The notes under the pieces were generated by a model. The model had not been told where the DNA came from, searched no databases, and worked only from the letters and a program-made list of their open reading frames with translations. 64,000 bases of DNA from assembly GCA_963807925.1 (NCBI GenBank), contig CAWEDP010000001.1, positions 434,001 through 498,000 of the forward strand, written 5' to 3'. Below, piece after piece: positions 34,653 to 43,329 of this stretch. Made by a program: the position numbers and the translations under genes. Every line of letters starts with the position of its first letter. Position 1 is the stretch's first letter. Source of the stretch: CAWEDP01 sp963807925. Its GTDB lineage: Bacteria; Acidobacteriota; Vicinamibacteria; Vicinamibacterales; CAVVIG01.

Positions 34653-34860
34653 ATGCGCATGTCCATGCGTCGATTCACGCGGCTGACGAACGCCTTCTCG
34701 AAAAAGCTTGAGAACGACGCGGCGACAGTGGCCCTATACTCCATGTCCTGCAACTTCTCTCGGGTGCATCAGACGATCCGGGTGACGCCAGCGATGGAAG
34801 CGGCATCGCGGATCATGTCTGGTCAATCGAAGAAATTGTTGGGCTTTTGCCATGACTTTG
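34653..34860 (+). pseudogene. Transposase C-terminal remnant (IS1-like group)
   Basis: The frame reads 'MRRFTRLTNAFSKKLEND', 'ALYSMSCNFSRVHQTIRVTP' and 'AMEA', then shifts one base and continues 'GIADHVWSIEEIVGLL'. This is a widespread tail of short DDE transposases ('NFCRIHKTLRVTPAMEAG' type). The N-terminal catalytic part is absent. It marks old insertion activity at the left edge of the accessory region. Confidence 0.65.
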
Positions 34861-34898
34861 CCGTTGCTGGCGGTGATTTTCGTGGGAGGATATGAAGG

Positions 34899-35114
34899 AT
34901 GCGAGTGCGGTATCTCAAGCTTCTGTATACGCTGGGCGGTTTACTCTGGACGGGATACTGGTCTGCAAATCTGCTCGCGTATCACATCACCGATCGCGTC
35001 CCGGTTTCGAGTGGCACGGTGTTCTGCCTGCTCCTGTTCGTTTCTATCCCAGCCTTCGGCTACGTTCTCCTGTTCACCTTGATCCCTTGGACCAGCCGAT
35101 CCTTAAGGCGTTAG
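34899..35114 (+). CDS. Small two-helix membrane protein
   Basis: 71 aa with two hydrophobic stretches ('LLYTLGGLLWTGYWSANLLA' and 'VFCLLLFVSIPAFGYVLLFT'), ending in a basic tail. GGAGGA is eight bases before the ATG. No family was recognised. It lies between a transposase remnant and tRNA-Ala, so it could be chromosomal or part of old mobile DNA. Confidence 0.45.
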   Translation: MRVRYLKLLYTLGGLLWTGYWSANLLAYHITDRVPVSSGTVFCLLLFVSIPAFGYVLLFTLIPWTSRSLRR

Positions 35115-35236
35115 CACGCTGCAGCCCAGAGCGGGCCAATTTTTCAAACCGAGCCACTACAGGGCGGACCTGCCGTTGACCGGACCAACAGCGGGGCTTA
35201 CAATCGAAGTTCGGCCGGATCGCTCCGCGTCGGAAT

Positions 35237-35312
35237 GGGCCAGTAGCGCAGTTGGGAGCGCGCATGAATGGCATTCATGAGGTCACGGGTTCGACTCCCG
35301 TCTGGTCCACCA
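35237..35312 (+). tRNA. tRNA-Ala (anticodon GGC)
   Basis: 76 bases with encoded CCA. Acceptor GGGCCAG pairs with CTGGTCC, including the G3-U70 wobble that identifies alanine tRNA. D stem GCGC/GCGC, anticodon stem CATGA/TCATG around loop ATGGCAT, T stem ACGGG/CCCGT. Its 3' end is the attachment site of the downstream integrated element, which restores the gene intact. Confidence 0.93.
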
Positions 35313-35320
35313 TCCTTTCA
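35301..35320 (+). repeat. Left attachment repeat (attL) in the tRNA-Ala 3' end
   Basis: The 20 bases TCTGGTCCACCATCCTTTCA cover the tRNA 3' end plus eight bases beyond. The identical 20 bases occur at 45455-45474, and a shorter match (TTCTGGTCCAC) at 53394-53404. Confidence 0.8.
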
Positions 35321-35514
35321 TTTCCACGCTCGATCGTCCCGCAAGTAGCTGAAGGCCGGTGCGGTTACGCGGGTTCCAACAAAGCCTTTTCCGTCGAACG
35401 CGATTCCGACGGGAAAGAACAGTTGTTGGAACCGCTGGCGCTGTTCGAGTGACGCCTGGACCCACAGGTCTGCGGCGCGCGGCAGAACGCGTTCTGCGAA
35501 CGCCAGGATGCCCT

Positions 35515-36796
35515 CTACGTCGAGTTCATCGAGCTGGCCGGAGTGTGACGGTCGATCCGGGCGAGCGTGAGCTCCTCGCGCAGTTTCTCGGCGTGGCGGT
35601 CGTACGTCTCGATGTCGATCGAGCGCTCGAAGAGGAACGCCTCGTCGAGACGGTCCAGCTTGTCTTGAATCGCCTTTGCAGCACGCTCAGCGGTCGCGAG
35701 TTCCTCGCGCACGGCCGCTTTCCGCGCCTTCCAGATCTGCAGAACGGATTCCTTGAGTAGCCGCATGTAGCCTGGCGTTGGCTGCAGTAGCGCGAGTTCG
35801 TCTGCGAACAGTCCTTCGAGTTTCGCCTTCGTCACGTTGACCGCGCGGCAGCCAGGGCGGCAGTGGTAGTACGCGTAGTACTCGCTTCGGCCCTTCGACC
35901 AGCTGCCGGTGAGGCCTCGACCACAGGACTCGCAGCGGACGAAGGCGCGCAATGGGAAGTCCGGGTGCGCGCGCTGCTGTGGCGTGGTGCTCGGAACTCG
36001 CCCGGACAAGACCGCTTGCACACGGTAGAACAGGTCCTCGGAGATCAGGGGCTCGAAGTCGCCGCGCTTTCCGCGAACGCCATACTCGGTGACGTCCACA
36101 ATGCCAGCATAGAGCTGGTTGCGCAGCAGCACGCCGATCGCTTGCGATGTGAGCGGACGGCCGCGCCGGTTGGTCAAGCCCCAGGCTCTTGACTGCTTGA
36201 GGAGCTGTTGCTTGGTGAAGCGCCCGGTCGCGTACTCTTCGAACGCTCGCCGCACAAGCGGCGCCCGCTCAGGATCGGGCATCAGGCTCTTGCCCATCGC
36301 GCGCGGCGCGTTCAAGTACCCGATCGGCGCCAGGAACACCCAGCGGCCGAGCTCCAGTGCCGCCTTCATGCCGGCCCGGGTCCGGTCTGACCGACAGTCG
36401 TTGTCGAATTGCGCGAATGCCGCAAGGACGCCCTCCATCAGCTTGCCCGTGGACGTGTCGTCGATCGGCTCCGTTGCCGACCGCAGCGAGATGCCCAGCG
36501 ATTGGAGGTGAGAGCGAAGTGCGAAGTGGTCGTACTTGTCCCGCGCGAAGCGCGTCAGGTTGAACACGACCACGAAATGCACGCGGCCCTTGTTCAATCG
36601 GCAGAATGTGAGCAGGTTCTGAAGCTGGCTGCGATCCGTGCGTCTTGGCGCTCTCGCCTTCCTCGTGGAAGCGTTCGAGGACTTCGTAGCCCTGGCGGCG
36701 GCAGTAATCCTCGCATGCGCGAAGTTGGGTCGGCAGGCTGAGATTCTCCGTCTGCTCCTTCGTGCTGACGCGAACGTAGATCACCGCGCCGACCAT
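35515..36796 (-). pseudogene. Large serine recombinase of element A, frameshifted
   Basis: About 426 residues if repaired. The N-terminal resolvase domain begins 'VGAVIYVRVSTKEQTENLSL' with the catalytic serine in 'RVSTKEQ'. After 'GESAKT' the frame shifts by one base near 36640. The rest reads 'NKGRVHFVVVFNLTRFARDK', 'LMEGVLAAFAQFDND', a recombinase domain, a zinc ribbon ('CESCGRGL') and a C-terminal coiled coil. The shift lies outside a homopolymer. This type of integrase drives site-specific insertion; use of a tRNA gene is unusual for serine enzymes. An upstream ATG at 36850 is an alternative start. Confidence 0.85.
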
Positions 36797-36855
36797 GGTT
36801 GGCAGCGTAGATCCATTCGCCGGCTCGGGCAAGCTGCGTTTGCGGGGCACGGTTT

Positions 36856-37040
36856 CTAATCGGAAGCCGGCACTGCTGCTGATACATCTCGACCACGATG
36901 CACGCCATCGTCTCTGCGTGTCGGCGGATGTCCTCGATGTCCTGATCGGTCATCGATTCCGCGTCCTCGCCGAGCAGTTCCCGACAGCGAGCGATCGAAA
37001 TCGGTTCCGGCCTCGGATCCGCATGTTCGACGTACTCCAT
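36856..37040 (-). CDS. Small protein upstream of the recombinase
   Basis: Starts 'MEYVEHADPRPEPISIARCR' and continues 'ELLGEDAESMTDQDIEDIRR' and 'HAETMACIVVEMYQQQ'. Short acidic helical proteins of this kind often precede large serine recombinases in integrative elements. No stop codon occurs where expected: the frame runs on through the recombinase start to 36594, so the true 3' end is lost or shifted. I give only the portion with credible coding pattern. Confidence 0.4.
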
Positions 37041-38186
37041 GGGCACCCCTGCGAACTCGCTGCAGACGTTCGTGATGCGGTGGAGTGCGCTCGAAGCGCG
37101 CCGACATGGTGCGGCGCGCCGAGACGATGAGCGTGGATGTGGCGTGACGCCGACACCGAAGCGCGTGACTTGAAGTCGAACGCGTTGATCGCACGAGATG
37201 TGCGCGATCAATCGACTGGTTGTTGGAGGGGCTGAGAGCTTTGCTCTGAGAGCGTTGGCTACAGCGCTCCGCGTCTGTCAGGACTGCGGAGAGGTGCGCG
37301 ATGGCACCCACGAGATCTTCACGATACGACTGCCGATGCGCCGGGTCAATGCAGAAATGAGGACGAGCTTCGTCGGCCATCACATAAGTGCGACCTTCGA
37401 GCTGCGCGGAGGCGTCGTCAAGACCGCAGCCCGCAGGGTCGAGCGCAGCGAGAGTCTTGACGGCGCCGAGCACAGATCGATCCTGGTCATGTGATGGCCG
37501 ATGTTCTTCGCCGAAATCATCGATCGGAAGTGCAGCTAAATCTCGGGAGGATCTGGGGAGAGTTCTGGCGCGACGACACGTGTGAAATCAGCGCGTGGAT
37601 CGACGGCCGAACACGGGCAGGATCGCGTCAGGGATTTTGCGACCGAGGAGCGGTAGAAACACTCGCGATACCTGCGGCGGAACGACCGCCGCTGACATGG
37701 GCGCCGACGTCCTTTCAGCGTGGCGTGAGCGACCACATCCGTGGCCGCGGGCTTAGCAGACCGAAGGGTCATTTGGGGTGGTCGCTCACGCCACGGGATT
37801 GCTGTTGGCGACAGCTCCGGCAGCGGCGCCACCAGGCGAGCGGCACAGAGCGCCGCCCGAGGACGACGGGCTGCAACCTGCACGACGATCAGCAGTTGCC
37901 GGATCCGCTCACCGCGCGCGAGTCGCAGTTAGTTGACCCGGACCTATCGCGCGATGTGGGCAATCCAGGGGGAACACCTCGCGCGAGGGTCCTGTTCCCC
38001 TACTGTGTTCCCCCTCTCGAAGCCCTGATTGAGCAGCGGTCGCTCAGCACGCATACTGCCGTGGCGAACGAATCTGACGGCATCTCTGGCGTGTGACCGG
38101 GTGCTACGATCGACCGCCAAGAGGCTCGATGCCGACCTTCCCGGAATGGTGGGAATTGGGATTTTTCGTTCACGGCCCAAGCTGAA
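37041..38186. other. 1.1-kb stretch without a convincing gene
   Basis: Several frames are open for 60-200 codons on both strands, but none has a ribosome site, recognisable family or consistent codon pattern. A short run starting at 38128 ('MPTFPEWWELGFFVHG') stops after 19 codons just before the DUF4258 remnant. The only clear structure is the inverted repeat at 37720-37794. Confidence 0.5.
37720..37794. repeat. Perfect 17-bp inverted repeat with 41-base spacer
   Basis: GTGGCGTGAGCGACCAC (37720-37736) is the exact reverse complement of 37778-37794. It could be a strong hairpin in RNA, a binding site for a dimeric protein, or the ends of a tiny mobile unit. No T-run follows either arm. Confidence 0.6.
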
Positions 38187-38385
38187 TTGCGCATGGAACA
38201 ACGCGGCGTGACCGAGGCGGAGGTCCGCGCTATGCTGGAGCGAGCTACCGGGTTCGAGGCCAGCGTCGTGGCGGGTAGATTCATGATCCAAGCCCGACGC
38301 GGTCAAAGCCCGTGGATCGTGATCGTCGAGCCAGACGCCGAGGCCAGCTTGCTCCGTCGTGACCGTTTACGAGGTGTCCCAATGA
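38187..38385 (+). pseudogene. DUF4258-like (toxin-type) gene remnant, frameshifted
   Basis: Reads 'RMEQRGVTEAEVRAML', 'VVAGRFMIQARRGQSPWIVI' and 'VEPDAEASLL'. After a one-base shift near 38357 it ends 'VVTVYEVSQ' at TGA 38383-38385. The HxRERMxQRGV-type start and VVTVY end are characteristic of DUF4258 proteins, often toxin-antitoxin toxins. The next gene's ATG overlaps the stop (ATGA), as in a two-gene operon. The histidine of the usual HA-E-RM start is missing in the preceding codons. Confidence 0.6.
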
Positions 38386-38653
38386 CGGAGCGCTCGCTGC
38401 AGGTAACCTATCGGAAGGGCCGGACATCGCGGCGTACCTGCACCTCTCGCACCCAACGGGCGAGAAGAGCGCGCGGACGGTTGCATCACCGGATGGCCTG
38501 CTCATCGTCGATTACGCCGCGTCAGGCAAACCGTTGGGCATCGAGATCACCGCGCCGCAGGCGGTCCCTCTGGATCGCCTCAACCAGCTCCTGGCGGAGC
38601 TTGGCGAGCCGCCGCTCGCAGAGCAGGATTACAGGCCCGCGCGGGCCGCATAA
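38382..38653 (+). pseudogene. DUF2283-like partner gene, frameshifted
   Basis: Starts 'MTERSLQVTYRKGR'. A one-base shift near 38420 leads to 'DIAAYLHLSHPTGEKSARTV', then 'LLIVDYAASGKPLGIEITAP' and a stop at 38651-38653. The pattern (xAxYLxL..., LxxDxxxxGxPLGIEI) is that of DUF2283 proteins, which commonly pair with DUF4258. Both genes of the pair carry one-base indels, so the module is dead or the sequence has errors here. Confidence 0.6.
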
Positions 38654-38684
38654 AGCCGACAGCAATCTGCGCGATGATTGAGCC

Positions 38685-38861
38685 TTGCATACCGCGACCA
38701 AGCCGAACGTCTTTGTCGCTGGCTCACGGCAGATTTACCAGCTCCCCGCCGAGGTGAGGAGCCATCTCGACACGATGACCGAGAAGGGCTTTCAGATCCT
38801 TCTCGGTGACGCCGACGGCGCTGACAACGCTCGCGGATACTTGTTGGCCGGAGGTCGATGA
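38685..38861 (+). pseudogene. N-terminal fragment of a SLOG-like nucleotide-binding protein
   Basis: 58 residues: 'KPNVFVAGSRQIYQLPAEVR', 'SHLDTMTEKGFQILLGDADG', then a divergent tail 'ADNARGYLLAGGR'. The pattern (VxVAGSR ... ILxGDAxGAD) is a Rossmann-like SLOG-type fold. A homologous segment continues into the C-terminal half at 46328-46615, so the two loci hold complementary pieces of related genes. Its stop overlaps the next gene's tandem ATG codons. Confidence 0.55.
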
Positions 38862-39694
38862 TGGGCACGTCACCATCAATATCGGGGTCTGACTTCGACG
38901 AAGACATCGTCGCATTTGAGTCGTCGACCGATATTGCAGACCCCGATCTCCTTGTCGCATTGCTTCAGAAATATCCACAAGCAACCGCGACTCAAGTCAA
39001 ACGCCTCTGGGAGATCGCCGTGGCGCAGAGCGCGCTTGCTGAAGTGCAAGTTGCGAATGCTGACAAGAGCCTTCAGGCTCGGCATCGGCTTGAGGTCTGG
39101 ACTGCAAGCGCAAGTGCGTTGCGTGATTCGTTGGTGCCTATTGTCGGAGCCGAAAACGAGCAAACGCTCAAGACATATTGGGAGGAGTCCAGAGCCGTCA
39201 AGGCGTTTCCATTCCTGGCGGCGCGGGCGCGTTATCTCGAAACCGCGCTGGATTGCCAACGAAGCTTGATCGGCTTCCACTACGACGAGAAGGGGAACTC
39301 GTATAAACAGCAGGAAGCGGAAATCTCCGCGCGAGTATCTGCCGATTCAACGAGCGAGGCCGAGCGCATCGTTGCCGCGAAAGAGATTATCGCTGCGCTT
39401 GACCGATATCGGGCGATCTACGCCCCGACGCTTGAGAAGGCGACATCGGCGGTGGACCAGGCGTTCGCCCGATGCGGGCCATTCGTTCCGTTGTTCTCCA
39501 AAGAAAATCATCCAGAGGTCGGCCGCTGGTATGAGCTGACCCAGCAACTCATCGCCGCGAGAAAAGCAGCGGTCGCCAACGTCATGCACAGCATTGAATG
39601 GGACCGCGTCCTTCCAGAGGCAGTGATGGGTGGGGCCTTTAAGACGATGATTGTCGACGGAAAGAACACACTTGTCCTAGACGAGTGGGTGCGC
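38858..39694 (+). pseudogene. 5' part of a membrane protein gene split by IS21 copy A
   Basis: 279 codons before the insertion point, helical and charged, starting 'MMGTSPSISGSDFDEDI'. Notable segments are 'ALLQKYPQATATQVKRLWEI' and 'VGRWYELTQQLIAARKAAVA'. No family was recognised. The frame is exactly restored across the IS at codon 280: '..LDEWVR' joins 'AHEKTTARVKEF..' at 42371 with GCGC as the target duplication. The joined protein would be about 543 aa, with its membrane helices in the second part. It is the first gene of the DUF5131/TcmP cassette. Confidence 0.75.
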
Positions 39695-39790
39695 CGCTCA
39701 GAAAGTAGACCAAACGCCGCTCGGAAAGTAGACCACCTGAGGGCCTGATGGCGGGCTTGCCGGATCGAGGGATCCGGGGTTCGCTGGAGG

Positions 39791-41278
39791 ATGCTCAGGA
39801 TGGATATCGTGCATGTCGTTCGACACAAAGTGCTGGTGGAGGGGCGGACGCAACGGGCGGTCGCCCGCGAGTTGGGGTTGGCGCGGGTCACAGTCCGGAA
39901 ATACCTCGATCAGGCGGCTCCCGCGCGGAAATTAGAGGCCGGGCCTCGGCCGCGGCCGGTGTGGGACGCGGTTGCGGGTCGGGTGCAGGCGTTGCTGGCC
40001 GAATCGGTGCGATGGACCGCCGGCAAACAGCGGCTGACGGCTACCCGACTCCATGAGCTGTTGGTCGGCGAGGGGCACCGCGTCGGCTTGACCGTCGTTA
40101 AGGACGCCGTCGCGGAATGGAAGCGACAGCGTCGCGAGGTCTTCGTGCCGCTCACGTATCGGCCGGGCGATCTCGCCGAGGTCGACTTCTTCGAAGTGTG
40201 GGTGGACGTCGACGGGACGCGCCGCAAAGCGTGGCTGTTCCTGATGCGGCTGATGTACTCGGGCCGCGACTTCGCGTGGATCTACGAGCGTCAGGATCAA
40301 ATCAGCTTTCTCGACGGGCACGTCCGCGCCTTTGCGCACTTTGAGGGCGTACCGGCCCGCGTCGCCTACGACAATTTACGGGCGGCCGTCGTCCGGATCC
40401 TGGTGGGCGGCGCCCGGACGTTGACGCCGCGGTTCGCGGCGCTCGCCTCGCACTATTTACTCGAAGCGTGTTTCTGTCGACCCGGCGAAGGCCACGACAA
40501 GGGCGGCGTCGAGGCCCGCGGCAAAGCCGTACGGCATCAGGCGCTCGTGCCGATTCCGGTCGGTCCGACGTTCGCGGTCATCAACGAGGCGTTGCTGGCG
40601 CAGATGGATGCGCGGCTTGAGACCCACCGCGATGCGGCCGGTCAGACGATCGGCGTGCGATTCACCGAGGAGCAGCGCCTGTTTCGGTGTGTGGCGCTGC
40701 CCTTCGCGGCCGAGGCGACGACGTTCGCGACGGTGTCGCCGCGCGCGCTGGTGCGGCTCGAGGGCGCGGTCTACTCGGTGCCGAGTCGCTGGGCGGGGCT
40801 GGACCTCATCGTGCGCATCGGCGCCACGACCGTGACCATCGTCGGACGCGAGGGGACGCGGATCGTGCATCCGCGGAAGCGGTTCGGGCAGCGGTCGATT
40901 GACTACCGGCATTACCTGGCGGAGCTCGCGCGGAAGCCGCAGGCCGTGCGCCAAGTATTGCCGGATCTGCTGCGCGATCTCGGAGACCCGTTTCCGGCGA
41001 TCTGGGATCAGCTCCACGGCGCGCACGGTCCCCGTGAGGCCGCGCGGCTCTTCGCCAAGGTGCTCGGGCAGCTCGATACGTACGGCGCGACCGTCGTGGT
41101 GCCCGCGCTGACGGGGGCGCTCGCGACCGGGACGCCCCTGCTGCTGGCCGTCACGCCGGCGCGATCGACCTCGACCTGCGTCGCGCTCGACGCCGTGCCG
41201 GCCCCGTTGCGCGACATTGCCGTCACGAGCGGCTGTGCCGCCGACTACGATGGCTGGCTACTGGGTGGTGTGGCATGA
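39791..41278 (+). CDS. istA: IS21 transposase IstA (copy A)
   Basis: 495 aa. An N-terminal helix-turn-helix ('RTQRAVARELGLARVTVRKY') leads to an integrase core: D in 'LAEVDFFEVWVDVDG', D in 'RVAYDNLRAAV' and E in 'DKGGVEARGKAVRH'. The C-terminus is a DNA-binding/IstB-contact region. The ORF looks intact. It overlaps istB as ATGA. Confidence 0.93.
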   Translation: MLRMDIVHVVRHKVLVEGRTQRAVARELGLARVTVRKYLDQAAPARKLEAGPRPRPVWDAVAGRVQALLAESVRWTAGKQRLTATRLHELLVGEGHRVGLTVVKDAVAEWKRQRREVFVPLTYRPGDLAEVDFFEVWVDVDGTRRKAWLFLMRLMYSGRDFAWIYERQDQISFLDGHVRAFAHFEGVPARVAYDNLRAAVVRILVGGARTLTPRFAALASHYLLEACFCRPGEGHDKGGVEARGKAVRHQALVPIPVGPTFAVINEALLAQMDARLETHRDAAGQTIGVRFTEEQRLFRCVALPFAAEATTFATVSPRALVRLEGAVYSVPSRWAGLDLIVRIGATTVTIVGREGTRIVHPRKRFGQRSIDYRHYLAELARKPQAVRQVLPDLLRDLGDPFPAIWDQLHGAHGPREAARLFAKVLGQLDTYGATVVVPALTGALATGTPLLLAVTPARSTSTCVALDAVPAPLRDIAVTSGCAADYDGWLLGGVA

Positions 41279-42036
41279 GCGCCGTCACCCTCGCCCGCGA
41301 TCTCGTCGTCGCACAGACGCGCGCGTTGAAATTGCCCGGCGTCGCGCGCACCTTTGAAGCCCTCGCGCGGCAAGCGCGCGATGCGCATTGGCCGCATGAG
41401 GATTATCTCCACGAAGTGCTTACCGCGGAGCAGGCCTCGCGCCACGAATCGGTGATTCGCCAGCGGCTGCGCGAGGCACGCTTTCCCGAAGTGAAGACCC
41501 TCGACACATTCGACTTCGCCGCGGCGGACGGCGTCAGCGCGACCCAGATCCACACGCTGGCGCGCGGCGAGTGGGTCACCGCTCCCGAGAATCTGATCTT
41601 CGCCGGTCCGATCGGGACCGGCAAAACCCACCTCGCCATCGCCCTCGGCGTCGAAGCGACTAAGCAGAAACGACGCGTGCTCTTCACACGTGCGGCCGAC
41701 CTGGTGCGGCAGCTCCTCGAAGCGCGGGATGCGCGCGAGCTGACGCGTCTGCAGCAGCGACTCCTCCGCGTCGACGTCCTCGTCATCGACGAAGTGGGAT
41801 TCGTCCCGTTCGAACGGGTCGGCGGCGAGCTGCTCTTTAATCTGATCACAGACCGCTACGAACGGCGAGCGACGGTCGTGACGACGAATCTCGCCTTCGC
41901 CGAATGGGTCACCGTGTTCGCGGGCGACGAGAAGCTCACGACCGCGCTGCTCGATCGCTTGGCGCATCATGCGACCGTGATTACCACGAAGGGGAAGAGC
42001 TACCGGATGCGGAAGCGCCGGTCCGCGGGGTCCTGA
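41275..42036 (+). CDS. istB: IS21 helper ATPase IstB (copy A)
   Basis: 253 aa AAA+ protein related to DnaC. Walker A is 'GPIGTGKTHLAIALG', Walker B 'VLVIDEVGFVPF', sensor region 'VVTTNLAFAEW'. It selects target DNA and activates IstA. Intact, starting at the ATG inside the istA stop. Confidence 0.95.
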   Translation: MSAVTLARDLVVAQTRALKLPGVARTFEALARQARDAHWPHEDYLHEVLTAEQASRHESVIRQRLREARFPEVKTLDTFDFAAADGVSATQIHTLARGEWVTAPENLIFAGPIGTGKTHLAIALGVEATKQKRRVLFTRAADLVRQLLEARDARELTRLQQRLLRVDVLVIDEVGFVPFERVGGELLFNLITDRYERRATVVTTNLAFAEWVTVFAGDEKLTTALLDRLAHHATVITTKGKSYRMRKRRSAGS

Positions 42037-42310
42037 CGTGGCAAATCGTCATTGAGGGCCGATCGAACTACAAACGACCGCACTGGAAGCCGTAGGAACA
42101 ACGATCGCGAGGGCGGGCACGGTCTAGCATCCCCCCTCTTGCGGCAACGAGAAGATGATGCGACACGAAAATCGACGCGGCTATGGAAATGACGCGGCTA
42201 TGGAAATCACAAAACGATTTCCACAGCCGCTTGGAAATCTCGCACAGAACGCGAGATTCCCACATTTCCACAGCCGATCATCGTGCTTTCAAATGAGAAG
42301 AGCGTAGAAT
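42037..42310. other. Structured non-coding tail of IS21 copy A
   Basis: Between istB and the right terminal repeats. It has a direct repeat (GACGCGGCTATGGAAAT) and inverted pieces (GGCTATGGAAAT / ATTTCCACAGCC), plus a hairpin AATCTCGC / GCGAGATT at 42236-42258. No gene is seen. The structures could block read-in transcription or be replication or regulatory signals. Confidence 0.45.
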
Positions 42311-42370
42311 GAACCGCCCTCAGGTGGTCTACTTTCCGAGCGGCCCACTGGTCTAGTTTCCGAGCGGCGC

Positions 42371-43162
42371 GCGCACGAGAAGACGACGGCTCGGGTCAAG
42401 GAATTTGCGGAAGGTGCTGCGAGCTTGATCGAACAGTCGGCTACCGTCGAACAGCAGCTAGCGGAAGAACGTGCACAACTTGTCGGCCACTTGATCGGCG
42501 AGGATCCCCAGGTCGCGACCCCGCCAGCCGACAGTCCCCGCGCGAAGCCAAAGGTCCACCGACATCCGCTCGAGAATCGTGCCTGGTTCAGGCTCGCAAA
42601 GATCTCCTGGTGGAGTGCCGCAGCAATTGCATTGATCTTTTCGATTGTGGTAGCTGATACGTTCGCCAGTTTCGCGATTTTTGTGCTTGTGTTTGGCGGC
42701 ATCCTAATCGCGGTCAGAATGGCGGTGCTGTATGTCGTGGTGGGGCGCCCTACGCTATACGAGCGCGCAGGTTCCGGCTTTGTCGATCTCGACATGCTTG
42801 AACAAGAACTTTCAACGAGTCCGGATGGATGGCAACCACCGGAGGCTTTCCTGGAACTCAAGCGACGGTGTGGAAGGCGGGCGCCTGCCGACTTGGTGAA
42901 GGCCCTCATTGATAGAGAGCTCGCTCGCACGCGGAATGAGAAGCATCGGGTGCTCGCTGCGGCTGACCGTGAAGGAAAGGCAATCAGGATCGACGAGCTC
43001 CGCAAGAACATGCGGGAATCGTTCGCTCATCTGCCTGAGCCAGAACAGGACGCAGCGACGAATGCGATGGAGCTCTTGCTCCTTCGCCTCGAAGTCAAGC
43101 ACGGCCGAGATATTCCGCTCCTCGTCGCGAATGAAGAACTTGACCGGCTGGAAGCCGTGTAG
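42371..43162 (+). pseudogene. 3' part of the membrane protein gene split by IS21 copy A
   Basis: 263 codons continuing the frame of 38858-39694. After a helical stretch ('RVKEFAEGAASLIEQSATVE') comes a membrane hairpin ('ISWWSAAAIALIFSIVVADT' and 'FAIFVLVFGGILIAVRMAVL'), then a 110-residue charged cytoplasmic tail. An internal ATG or TTG could restart translation (TTG at 42425), giving a shorter protein that still has the helices and tail. The family is not recognised. The DUF5131 gene starts 167 bases downstream. Confidence 0.7.
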
Positions 43163-43329
43163 CATCAGACGGACGTTTCGAGCGGGATCGCCGACAAGTG
43201 ATGCTCGACCGGCAACTGCAGACGGCCGCCGTCAGCAGCTTTCGTCGGCTAAATGGCTCGATATCCTTCCGGCCTTGGCTTTCGCCTTTTCATTGCCTCG
43301 CCTCAGGACCCGTGGTACCCTGCTCGAAA

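Larger units (their letters stand above)
39695..42366 (+). mobile_element. IS21-family insertion sequence, copy A
   Basis: 2,672 bp. Ends are CGCTCAGAAAGTAGACC (left) and the inverse of CGCTCGGAAACTAGACC (right), each followed by a second internal copy (CGCTCGGAAAGTAGACCAC), the multiple terminal repeats typical of IS21. Flanks are GCGC at 39691-39694 and 42367-42370. It contains an overlapping istA-istB pair and a 270-base structured tail. It splits a reading frame that rejoins perfectly. Confidence 0.88.

Noticed and set aside
35283..35465. Minus-strand frame ending in WWTRRESNP
   Set aside because: This peptide is the antisense translation of a tRNA 3' end, a well-known annotation artefact.
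37198..37494. 98-codon plus-strand frame and the opposing minus-strand frame 36856-37473
   Set aside because: Both are open but neither shows a family, start signal or coding bias that would favour one over the other.
37491..38096. Plus-strand frame of 201 codons in element A
   Set aside because: No ribosome site, no family and it crosses the perfect inverted repeat; composition does not look coding.
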